Of a stretch of 64,000 bases of DNA, positions 47,118 through 58,900 are shown in pieces. Source of the DNA: Trebouxia sp. TZW2008. Its lineage: Eukaryota > Chlorophyta > Trebouxiophyceae > Trebouxiales > Trebouxiaceae. The position numbers were made by a program, and so were the translations under genes. Location of the stretch: NCBI GenBank assembly GCA_002118135.1, contig BDIU01000277.1, positions 186,001 through 250,000 of the forward strand. The letters are read 5' to 3'. The stretch's first letter is position 1. The number at the start of each line of letters is the position of its first letter. The notes under the pieces are model-generated. The model was not told the origin of the DNA. It saw only the letters and a program-made list of their open reading frames with translations, and did no database searches.

Positions 47118-50100
47118 CTATACGCACTCTGCAGCAATATAGCTGCTTACCTGTTGCGCTAGCTGGGCAGTTGGCATAGATAGGTCTACTTCAAAAACTT
47201 CAGAAGGGCCCCTCAGCAGATCTGTAGCTCCCACAGCCCCATTGCCATTGACCAATGATGGTGCACCTGTAATACATGCAATCAGCTTCAAGAGGCATAA
47301 GTCTCGGGCTGCCTCCACTCACAAAGGTCCCTGTCATGAAGCATGAGGTCATGGGCTTTCCTTTCTTTCTTTTGGCACCAGGTGTCTTAACAAAGTGACC
47401 AACAAGTACTGGAAGTGCATGCAATCATTGCCAAAACTGCTTGATGCGGATTGCTGGAAAACTGTGAGCTGGGTGACATATGTGCCTGTTGGGTTCACTT
47501 TATGCGCACACAGTGCATGCGTGCAGATGCTCTGAGCAAAAATGCACATGCCAGGGCTCGGCGGCCGCTCAACGACAGCTGCAAAGCAGCTGGTGTAAGA
47601 GTATGCACTACTCAACACATGAACGTACAAGGTGGCATTGCCTGCTTGAAAGAATATGACAATTAACTGCAAAGCAGATTACCTTGGGAAGCGGCCTCAA
47701 CAACGGTCATTCCATAGGCGTCATACAGGCATGGATGGATGTTGAGCCGTGTTTTGCTGTAGATCTGTATCCACAAACGTTGTCAGCATTGATCCCAAAG
47801 CATATCACATGACCTGAAAGCAGCTTGCACTTACATCACAGGCAAACAAGCTGACACAGGCACTGATGCAAGTTTGAGTGGCTGCCGCTTGATTTGTACT
47901 GTCAGGGTGACAAAGCAGAACCAGAGTGAACGGTTCATGTGCAGCATTATGCATGCCTATTTGACAAGCGTCACCCTTGTTTTGGTACGCCAGAATGCCA
48001 GCTAAGGTAAGGTACATTGCATGCAGCCAAGCATAAGCTGAAGTGTCATGAAGCGTGTCATGATGATTGTTCTGCCACAGAGAGGTGCGCATTTGCAGAT
48101 CTGCATGCTGTATGTTTTGAAGACAACCAGTGATTTCAGAATGCTGCTGTTGCTGCAAATGACTGTACTGGTTTACCACTGATAACTGGAATTGTGACCC
48201 TACTGGATGTTTGATGTTCAATTCAGTCCCTTGTATCATATACAAGTAAAGTCATGCATGCGACCATGATTGGCTGTAGTGATGTCAAGACACACCTCTG
48301 CAAGCTGTTGAGGCCCAAGAAACCTGGTCTCAATGATGCTGTCTGGTGCATCTGATCGCAGCTTTGCAACAAGGTCCACCGCGTAAGGTGTGTTAGAGGA
48401 AGCACACATAAGAGGCTGGATGCCCAGCTGTTGCAGACTGTCTTGCCTTGCAAGCTCTTGCACAAGCTCCACAAACCTGGCAGACAGTTTCAAACATCAG
48501 CAGCGCGTCGAGTTGCAGCTGGAACAATGCAAAACTTCAGCAGCGCATGGCAAGCACATTTGGCATTTCCAACCAAGCATGTGGCACTTATGCCACACGC
48601 GGGCAGGACATGCATCAGCAGCTTGATTGGACATGCTGCTACATGCAAGCAGCTTGCCGCTCAAAGGAAGCATTACGTTATTTGCAGCTTGCGCTGTGAT
48701 TGAACGATCATGCCATTAACATGGCAAGAAGGACTGCAGAAACTAGTTCTATTTGCAGCAAAGCAAGTTTGCATGCACCAAAGACCAAGTCTGCATGTTC
48801 ATTATCATAATCGCGAGTCATAGCTTGGACATAACCACCTGTGCGGCTCCTTTTCAGGTGACAGCCTCACGCAGCATGTCAAGTAGGGTCTCGGCTGACA
48901 CCTCTGGGGGCCAGGTCTCAGAACCTGAAGGGCTTCCGTGGGATCATTTGCAAGCACTGCGTCCTCACTTTCAAGGCTGCTTGCAGATGAAGAGGAGAAG
49001 GCAGTTGTACGCCTCCCAATGATCGGTGACACACAACTGCCAGAGCTGGTTTGCTTGATCACGGGCCGGATTGGGCTCTCGTCAACTGCTCTGGCAGCTA
49101 TGTCTGAAGCTGTACTGGAACCTGAGGTCTGCTGTAGGCTGGCTGCAACAGCTGCTGTGCTTTGGCCAGAGTTGTTGTCAATGTCCATGCTGGTCTGTAC
49201 GCCTGTGGGCTCAGCCGCTGTGTTGCTACCCGTTGATTGCTGCTCACCCTGTGTGCTGGCAGAAGGAGGCCGGTCTGGCTGTAGGTGTTGATCAGTAGGC
49301 AATGGTATGGCAGCCATGTCTGATCTCAGGGCTGGAAGTAACACCTGCATTGAGGCAAACACATGTCCTCAACCTGTGCTGCTGCTTTGGTGCATGATAA
49401 TGGTCGTCATCATTACACTTTTGAGCACATGCTCTGGGCATGTGGGGCACATATCTTATCTCAGCAAGCCAGCTTGTTCGTGGGTTGTGCGAAGGACGTG
49501 TGGCGCTCCAATGTCAAGAGTCGGACAAGACGTTTCGGTTGGTGCATATCCAGGCAAAATGCAGTGTGTTGTAGCTACAGCTTACGCGTATGCAGCTACA
49601 GCACAGTTGGTGTGAGTGCTGCCAGATACTCTTGTGGGTTTGAGTGCAAAGAACATGAGCATCATTAACCACTCTTTGGTTCCCACTGGCTGCAATTTGT
49701 GCCTGATGACAACTAACAGAAATGCAGGTTTGCCTTACCAGGACTGATGCAGCGGGCTTGTCACTAGGCAGCAGATGGGTTTTGATGAAGTCCGCGTCAT
49801 TCCTGCTTAAAGCAACTGTCAGGGTAGCTGTTGCAGCTGCCGCTGACTCCATTCGCTGCATGAACTCCTGATCGGCTGGTGCACATGTTCTCAAGTAGAC
49901 CCTGCATAATCATATTCAGAGCATGGGCACAGCAAGCTTGGCTGTCACATGCAGTAATTCAGCATTGAGTTTGCACTGACACTGTCTGTAAGACCCCCTG
50001 CTGGGTCCCTATGACAGTAGATCAATCATTCCATTGTTCTATCCTGTAAGCATCAATGCATGTGTGCCTTACCAGTCTCACAAACTGACTGTGCTCACTC

Positions 50101-51112
50101 TGCACTTGTTTGTAGCATGACAGATGCTACACAGGTCTTGATCACAACATTCAGCCACAGTGACTTTTCTTTATAAGGACACTCAATGTAAGAACATTCT
50201 TGTTGCAGGGACAAGGCAATCGGGAACCAAGCACTGCCTTCTGCATGCAGTGGTGTCTCTGAGTAAGGACAACTTTCTTGGATTCCAAACCAGTCATTAC
50301 AAAGAGAAATGACTGTACCTGTAGTTCATGTAGATATATGGAGGAACAGGAAAGCCTTTGGCATGCAAAGCTGCAGCTAGAGCCTTGTAAGCAGGCAGGC
50401 TTGACCAATCAACTCCAAGAACAGCTTCAGCTTGGAAGGCAGCCACATGTTGTACAATGCTGTCTGAAGCTGCTTGAGTTGCAAGCGCTGACCATCCACT
50501 GGCTCTGTCTAATCTGTCCCAGACTGGGACTTCCACCTGACATGAGCTGCAGCATGTCAGCACTGATGTAAGGCGTTGTGTGTTACAGTGTTTACACCCT
50601 GCAGAAGTGACCAGTAAGTCCGCTTGTCTGGTTAGGTGGAGTGTCAAGGGGGTCAATCTTGCCTGTATCAGTTGTTGAGCTCCCTCGGCCTGGTCCGGTG
50701 CTGTATAGCCTACTGGCTTGCCGCTGAAGACAAGCACCTTCGATCCCTGCTTGCATAAGCTCCTGACCTGCATGCCAGCGCAGACGACGTCGTTCGGCAG
50801 CATGTTTGCAAGCCTACGATCGTGATGGTTGGCAGGACCTGCTTCTTGCCTGCGACCGTGCGTAGACCCCATTGCCACTGAATGTGCCAGCACTGAACTC
50901 GAGAGATATGAAAAGGAGTCGAGACATCTGGCTTGCGGAGTTACGCCTTCTAGATAACGCAGCATGCCCTGGCCAAGGGGGCAGGCATTAACCGTGGTCT
51001 TCGACAACCATGGTGCGAGAAGGAGACTCTCCCATGGCGATGCCGGTCGTGCAACGCCACGAAATATGGCCTCACGCGATGCTGTGCGCTGGCATCGCAG
51101 GCCAGCTGGCAC
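47118..51112 (-). CDS. Glycosyltransferase, GT4-like (GT-B fold)
   Basis: Predicted retaining glycosyltransferase using a nucleotide sugar; donor and acceptor are unknown. Exons in sense order: about 50,320-51,112 (VLGVDWSSLPAYKALAAAL, PPYIYMNYR); 49,740-49,900 (VYLRTCAPADQEFM, ATLTVALSRNDADFI); about 48,860-49,345 (VLLPALRSDMAA, then a Ser/Thr/Gln-rich disordered insert of about 100 residues, then YLTCCVRLSPEKEPHR); 48,290-48,480 (FVELVQELAR, LMCASSNTPYAVDLV); about 47,680-47,765 (SKTRLNIHPCLYDAYGMTVV); 47,118-47,270 (APSLVNGNGAVGATDLL). RLSPEKEPHRF and the HPCLYDAYGMTVVEA block match the sugar-nucleotide-binding half of GT4 enzymes. The start is uncertain: the first ATG of the open frame is at 51,112, but a later in-frame ATG near 50,875 is equally possible. 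The C-terminus is either read-through to the stop at 47,118-47,120, as annotated, or a further unseen exon after the GTAAGC donor near 47,149. Confidence 0.78.
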
Positions 51113-51631
51113 TGCTGTGCTCTGAGCATGCTATGGTCAAATGGCTCCATGCTGTGAGGAAGAGCGCGCTGTTAGGTCAAACGCAGCGTCAATGCTCTCT
51201 GGCCAAGTCAGCCTTCAAGCGCCCTGCTGTCAACAAGCAGGCATATATCAATTGCCTTGAGTCTTGTGCCCTTGGCTTTTACCTCCAGTGTGAGCAACGT
51301 TCTCGGAACCCATCCATCCCGATCAGCTGCGGGCGCCTTCGCCACCTGTCTGGATTTGTGGCGTAAGCGCACTTGAAATCTGGGAGCTGAAATCGATCAG
51401 CAGATGCGCTGAGGCGCTGCAGGCAGCGAGCGGCAATCGCTCCGCACACCAAAAAAACATGCACTGTCAATAGCTGATCAGACAACATCAGACATGACCG
51501 GGCGACCCCCGCGCCAGTCTGTAACAGACCGAATAGCTCAGCTTGATTTGAGCGGTAGGCAGCACCAATAAACCAAAAAGCAACTCGTTTTACTTTCCAA
51601 ACACTGGGATGACTGACTGCAATGCCTGCTT
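51113..51631. promoter_or_regulatory. Divergent region between glycosyltransferase and PHS1-like gene
   Basis: About 500 bases between the minus-strand glycosyltransferase start and the first PHS1 exon I can support. It probably holds both promoters and an unrecognised first PHS1 exon. No TATA-like element is convincing. Confidence 0.45.
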
Positions 51632-54600
51632 GCAGAGCTGAATTCCCCCAAAGGACAAAGGAAACCCAAGCTGATCGGTGATGAAAACTCAACTGGCAAC
51701 ATCAGCCCTTTTGCAGGCGGCAAAGCCTTTCCTGCTGACATGGATGCAGACTCCATGACTCTAGCAGCAGGTGACCTCAACATGTCCTTGCTCGTTGATA
51801 GCCAAATCTGCTCCTATGACCTTGACACAGCTGCATGATCTCATTACATCATGCCCAAAGAGCTAGCTGACCATACTCTGAAAGGTAACACAAAATGGTG
51901 TGCATGTGTTGCAGGCACAGTGACAGCCATGCTAGCTGCAACTGCTGTTGGAGGCGATGCTGCCAAATCACCAGAAACGGTGAGTAACCGCATGCAGAGT
52001 CTGTTGACATGCTGTGCCCACATGCCCAAGATGTTGGAGTGCAATCACAGTGCCTGTGAGCGCAAAGTTATCGCTTGATATAGCAACCCTTGTTGACACA
52101 AATAACACGCATTGTAAGACAGACCAATGCAACAAGCATTTGCATGCAGGTGATACAGAAGGCGCTAGACTGGCTAGCTGAGCAGCCAGAGGATGCAGCA
52201 GAGCTAGCAGAGTTGTTGGCAGAGACTGTGCCCAGGCTGGGACTGAACACCCAGAAGTCACGTATGACAGGCATCAGCAGAGCTGCTACCTCCAAGCAGT
52301 CCCTGCAGTTGCTGCACGCTGACATGAGCCTCATGCAGCGCCTACAGGCTGCCAGGCCTATGCTTGTGGGTACGATTGCACCTGTCATTGTTTGTTTGAC
52401 TCTCTCCGGCTTGTATTGCCTCATAATGTTACAGAGAAGTTGACTTTGCGCTTGTCTTTGTGCAATGGCTCAACATTGCGCTATCGTCTTGCTATCCTCC
52501 TGACAACATGTGTGGCCTGCCGTCAGGTTTGCTCAGTGGGCAATGGCCTGAAACTCTGCAAAATCTTGCAGGAGAAACAAAGAGCATCTTGCTGTTCAAA
52601 AGCTCATGAGTCTGTAGTCATTGAACTCAGTGCATCATGCTGTTATTGTCTTTGATGCCTGTTGGTTTAGCCAATGCCCAACAATTGCACCCTCTGCAAA
52701 ATGCAATGTATCTTGTCACACTACACTGCTTTACATTTTGTGTGCATCTCCAGGGTCTGGTGACATCAACTGGAAAAGCCTCATCACAGTCTTCTCCTCT
52801 GAGATGCTCAAGTTTGAAGAAGAGCAGCGACAGCTCGAGGAGGCTGCCCAGGCCATGGCAGAGGCATTGGATCGCCCTCACACTCCACCCAGCAGAAAAG
52901 GCTCTGGCAATGTAGAATCTCTTAGCTCGCCTAGAGGTGAGCGCTGGACTTGACTTCTTCAGTTTTTCTCATGTTGTTCTTACATGCATTTCTTGTCATG
53001 CTTGGACTCATCAGGGCTCATACATGGCAGAGGCACTTGACCAGCTGCAAACTCCACTCAGTCAAAGAGGCTCTAGCAATGTGGAATCTCTTAGATCCCC
53101 TAGAGGTACAAGTTGACTCCACATTCACTTCTGGCATGGCAAGAGGCATTAGACTGGCCATGCACTCCGCCCAGCAGAAGAGGCTTTGGCAATGTGGACC
53201 CCCTCAGCTCACGCAGAGGTGACCTGTGCTGCACTTTCCATCTTTGACTCACCTAGCAACAAGCATATTTGTGTATCCAGCAGAAGAGGCTATGGCAAGG
53301 TGAAAACTCTGTGCTCACCCAGAGGTGAAAGATCATTCAGTAGGCAGTCTTTGCTGTTCCAGCTGCATGGGAAAGCAAGCAAGTGCTTGCTGTTCTGCTG
53401 CTGCAGTGCCTGCCGCTTTCTGGGACCAGAAGGCTTCATTTCTTGTGACGTCTCACAGAAAGCACTTGTTGTGTCTGTCACTTGCAAGGTCCTTGTGCTT
53501 GAAATGGAGGCTCTGGCACAGTCATTGCAAGCTTTTGCTAGCGCAGATGACTTGGTGGTTGCAACCTGGTGCTATTCTGGTTTGTTGAACCCAGCCAAAG
53601 TCCGCCCGCACCAAGAGCGTTCCCTGATATTTGAGTCCTGCACACTGGGCTGTTGACCCAGTCAGAGCAGTTTGTCGATGAGCATGTAGCAAAACTCTCA
53701 AACGCAAAACTGCCATCGCTGCAGGTTTCTGCCAGTGTAGGTGACTTGGTCGAGGTCAGCGCCAAGCTGGTGCTGTTCAGCTTTTTCAAGCCAGCAGAAC
53801 CACCTGCACCGAGAGCGTTGTCTTATACTCAAGTTCCTGCGCTTCTGCAAAACCCCAATAGCAAACGTGCAATTATTGCAAGCTTCTTTCAATGCAGGTG
53901 ACTTGGTAGAGATCAACTGCAACCTGGTGCTGTTCTGCTTCTTCAAGCCAGCAGAGGACAGGCCACACCAGGAGCGCTGCCTAATCCTCAAGTTCCTGCA
54001 CACCAGGCTGTTGACTCAGTCAGAGCAATTTGCCAATGAGCTGACGCGCCACCTTGACATCTGTGCGCCCAACTGCCGCATCTTAAGGCAAAAGGTGAGG
54101 CCTCAATTCTTCCCTGTGCTGTGTTCATGAATGGGGACCCCTTGCAATGCTTTTACATAAAAACCTCAAAGGTTCACAAAAAAGAACTGTATGGAGACAA
54201 ATCTGACATCTGTGCGCCCAACTGCTGACATCCTAACGCAAAAGGTGAGACCCACATATTACTATGGAATGCAATTGTGAACACAAAGCCCTTGCAAGGT
54301 GACTGGAGACAGCATGACATCTGTGCACCCAACTGCCGCATCTTAAAGCAAAAGGTGAGACCCGGATGTTCCTTTTTGCTGCATTTTTGAAAAAGGGATC
54401 CCTTGCAATTCTACTACGTGTAAAATCCTAAGGTTCACGAGAAAGATTATGAAGAATGTAAGAATGTATGGAGACACCTTGACATCTGTGCGCCCAACTG
54501 CGGCACCCTATGGCAAGAAATGAGACCCTGATAAGTCTTTGAGCTGCATGTACAAACTGGGACCTTTCAAACCTGAGTAGTGATACCTTGAAGTCTACCT

Positions 54601-55885
54601 GCACAACCTTATGTACAGGCCAGCACAGCAGCAGAGTGAAGAGACTGTCATGCATCAGCACTGTTGATGGGCAAGCGGGGTGCTGAGGTGATTGTGAAGC
54701 GTACAAGAATAAAAAGACGTGGCTTTAGTTGAACAGGGCAGCACAGCAGCAGAGTGAAAGGACTGCCATTCAGCAGCACTGCTCATAGGCAAGCGGGGTG
54801 CTGAGGCGGTCGTGAAGTGCAGAAGAATTGCAGGACGTGGCTTTTGCTGTACAGGGTAGCACAGCAGCGGGGTGGAAAGACTGTCATGCATCAGCACTGT
54901 TGACAGGCAAGCAGGGTGCTGAGATTGTTGTTAAGTGCAGAAGAATGACAAGACGTGGCTTTTGTTGTACAGAGCAGCACAGCAGCGGAGTGGAAAACTG
55001 TGATGCATCAGCACTGTTGATAGGCAGGGGTGCCGAAACGATTGATGAAAGCAGAAACGCTACAAGTCGTAAATTCATTGTACAGTACTGCTTGTTGGCG
55101 AACAGGGTGCTAAGATAGTTTGTAGCAGCAGAAAGGTCTTGAATGTGTGATGCAGGGCAGCACAGCAGCAGAGTGGAAAGACTGCCATGCCTCAGCACTT
55201 TTGATAGGCAAGCGGGGTGCTGAAATGGCAGAGCAGATGCAGCGCAGCACCTGTCTGCTGGTCATGGAATATGTTCCTGGTACCGCACTCTTCACAGCCA
55301 GCAAGCCTTTTGGTGGTGACAAGCTGGAACAAACTGCTGCAGATCTTGGCAGGTGTGAATTTGCTGCTGCTGTTGTCAACCTTATCAATCTTGCTGCTGC
55401 TGGTGCTGCTGCTGCTGATGTCTCTGTTTGTGCTGCTGTTGCTGCTGCTGTCGTAGTTGACTGTGTTCCTGGCACCGCACTTTTCGCAGCCAGCAAGCCG
55501 TTTGATGCTGACGAGCTGGAACAAACTGCCGCAGATCTTGGCAGGTTGACATCTGTTGCATTTGGTGCTGCTATTCATAATACCATTGCTGGTGCTGCTG
55601 GTGCTGCTGCTGTTGCTGCTGCTGGCAGACTTGATGGTGTCAGAGTTTCTGCTACTGCTACTGCTGCTACTGTATGTTCCTGTTATTGCACTGTTTGCAC
55701 TGCTGCCTTTGCCATTGTCACAGTCATTGCTGCTGACGTTGTATCACTGCCAGCAGGCTGTTTGGTGTTGACAAGCTGGAACAAATCGCTGCTGACCTTG
55801 GATCTGTTGCCTTTGCTGCTGCCTTCGCTGTTGTCAGGGTCATTGCTGCTGACGCTGCTGCTGTTGTTGTTACTGCTGCTGCTAA

Positions 55886-55917
<32 letters not shown>

Positions 55918-58900
55918 TTGCTGGTCATGGTGTATGTCCCTGGGGCTGCACTCTTCATTGCCAGCAAGCCTTTTGGTGCGGACAAGCTGGAACAGACTGC
56001 TGCAGATGTTGGCAGGTTGGTGTCTGCTGCAGTTGCTGTTGTTGATGCTTGGGGTGTTGTTGGTCCTGCTGGTGCTGGTACTGCTGTCAACATCACTGCT
56101 CTTGTTGCTGCTGCTGCTGCTAGTCTAGATACAGTCACTTGCACAATAAGCAAGGAGCAGGTTGGGGCCTGTGGCAAATATGCTTGTGAGTGTAGAGGAC
56201 ACACCCATGCTGATCAGGCTGATGGATGCAATTCACCTTGTTCCTGCTGGACATGCTGCTGGGCAATGCAGGCAGATTTTCATGCGAGGCATCACAGTGG
56301 GAATGCAGGACGCTCTGTCAGCACGTCTGCTACAATTGCCATTAGGCAGTGCAGGCAGACTTCTATGCGAGGTGCTATTGTGTGCTATAGGCTGTTCCTG
56401 CTGGACATGCTGCTGGGCAATGCAGACAGGTTCCCATGTGAGGCGCTGGGCTGGCGTGGCAATCCCCACAACGTCCTGTATGGCAGTGCAGGCCCCTTGA
56501 AGGTGAACACTCCTGGTTTTTCCTATCCAGTAAAACGTGCAGCTAGTTGAGTGAGTCATTACATGGCTGCGTGGGACAGTACTTTGTGGAGCCATTTCAT
56601 CGCGTCTGTGTGCACCCAGCAGGGTCATAGATCTTTGTTCGCAAGCTTGTAACTGATGAAGATAATGCACCAAGAGGGGCAAAGTTATTTTTGACTTAAT
56701 ATTATTAAGCTCATGCTGCATTATATGATGATGATGTGTCGAGAGAGGGGCGTAAAGTGACCTCATGCTGCATCACATGATGGTGATGGGTCTAGGGGGC
56801 GCACAGGACAGTTGGGTAGCCACAGACACCACAAATCAGCAGTGGCTGCACTGTTTCAACAGTGGTACTCACCCAAAAGCTTTTCCCACTAATTTTCCTA
56901 CAAAGTCTTGCAATCTATGCTCCCCTTACACTGCAACAAAGCATATTCTGCATGCAGGACAGAGTAATAGCGGTAGATGCTGTGGTGCAGCGGCGGCTGC
57001 ATTCTTTGATGAATATTACCCAATAGCTTTCTCCCAAAACTTCTGCAAAGTATTTCATTGCATGCTACCCTTTAATCCTTACAGAAGGCACCCTGTGTGC
57101 AGGACAGAATGGTGGCCACAGATGCCACAGTGAAGCAGCAGCTGCACTGTTTATGGACATCAGAGACAGAGCTTCAGCACAAAATTGTAGAAAATTTCAC
57201 AATTTATGCTGCTTTGACAGTCCAACAACACATAGTATGAGTGCAGGACAGATTAGTAGCCATAGATGCCACAGTGCAGCGGCGACCGCCTGGTGGGCTG
57301 GTCTCAGCTGAAGATGCTGCATGCAATCGGCTCACAGAGCTGGCACTCAATGATGCTGAGGTAAGACCCATCTGTATTTCCCAGAACTGCTGCTGGCTAT
57401 TCAAAGAGATGCCACAGTGCAGCGGCGGCCCCCTAGTGGGCTGGTCTCAGCTGAAGATGCTGCCTGCAACCGCCTCACAGAGCTTGCTCTTAATGATGCT
57501 GAGGTATGCTAGTTGTGCCAGTACATCGTGCTATCTTGCTGAAGTTGTACAGCCAGGTCGGGCTTTCTGAAAGATTGGGCCCTTCCGCTTAATGGCTGCA
57601 ACAGTCTCAGCACTTTGTCAACATCCTTTCCCAGTTGAAGATGCTGCCTGCAAGCGCCTCACAGAGCTGGCACTTGACAATGCTGAGGTATAGCCCTGCT
57701 GTGTCACTTTGCTCAGTCCACTGCCTATCATTCTGCAAGAGCAGCAGTAAATAGTTTTCTCATGAAGGTGCTGCTGCAACCGATTTACAAAGCTTGGCTT
57801 CAATAAAGCTGAGGTATTAGTCAGCTCTGTTGCCAAGTCCTGTTGCCTTCCAAGCTCAATGATGCTGATGGCCAAAGTGCATTCATCTCTTGCTCTCCTT
57901 AACAGCCAGGCTGGGGAACTAACCATGCCTACGGTCAGGGAGCTTTTCAAGCTCACCACTGCATTCTATGACGCTGCCTGCGACTGCCTCACAGAGCTGG
58001 CATTCAATGATGCTGAGGTATGATGCAGTGTTGTCTTCGCTTGTCCTGCAGTAAGGTGCTTTGTGTGATGGTGCAATTGCCGGACGCCGACAGCATGACA
58101 ATAAGCGTTTACCCTGTTGCTGCTTGTACATGGTGCAGCAGCACAATGCTGGCTATGCACCCCTAGTGTCCACTAGCTGTAGGCATCATGAACAGTACTT
58201 GCGTACACACATGCAGATTGTCATCAGGAAAAGCAGCCCTTTGGTCATCCTGCCTTCCTCTCAAAATATCTGTATGTCTTTGCATGGCAGTACTGCTTGC
58301 TGCTCTTTTGCTCATGCAGCAGTTGACAGCCACTGTGAGGCTGCTGTTAACCGCATCCTGTGGTCCTGCTTCAGTGCTGCTGCACATAGCATGTTGGCAG
58401 CAAGCGGCTGTGTCTTAGGGTTTTTGCCACTTGCTGCAAGCTTGCTGTATGCAGTGTTGGCTGAAGCATGTGCCCCATGTGTCATCTCATGTTTGATGTA
58501 TGTTCACAGGCAGTAGACTGGTATTGCCTTGATACAAACATTGTCTGTATGACCTCCTGCGGGGTCCCTATGACAAGTCAGTTATTGAATATTTGATGTA
58601 TGAAATGTGCTCTGCTAGTTTGAACTGCTACCTTGTAGCCTTTGCCACTGTGAGTCTGTCGGTCTCTGCTGTAGTTCGCACGTAGCATAGTTGCACTCAA
58701 CAGCCTGTAGCCTGCCATCATGAGCATTCGTGACACAGTGACATGACTGAATGCCAGCATGCCATATGCAAGCTGCGGCAAGATTTGCACAAGCTTCCAC
58801 AAAAGACGCTGTGTACAGTGCTGATCAAAGCATGTGACCCGTATACGTCCCTTTCTTGAGCCTATTCTCTGCTGTTTGAGTATTTGTGCCACCGTATGCC

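Noticed and set aside
51010..51366. 118-codon plus-strand frame as first PHS1 exon
   Set aside because: It overlaps the opposite-strand glycosyltransferase start, ends in a stop before 51,632 and lacks PHS1 wording. The real first exon is left undefined.
55556..55771. Leucine-rich frames in the CTG tracts
   Set aside because: Alternate-frame readings of triplet repeats (poly-Leu); they would look like membrane segments but do not belong to the kinase frame.
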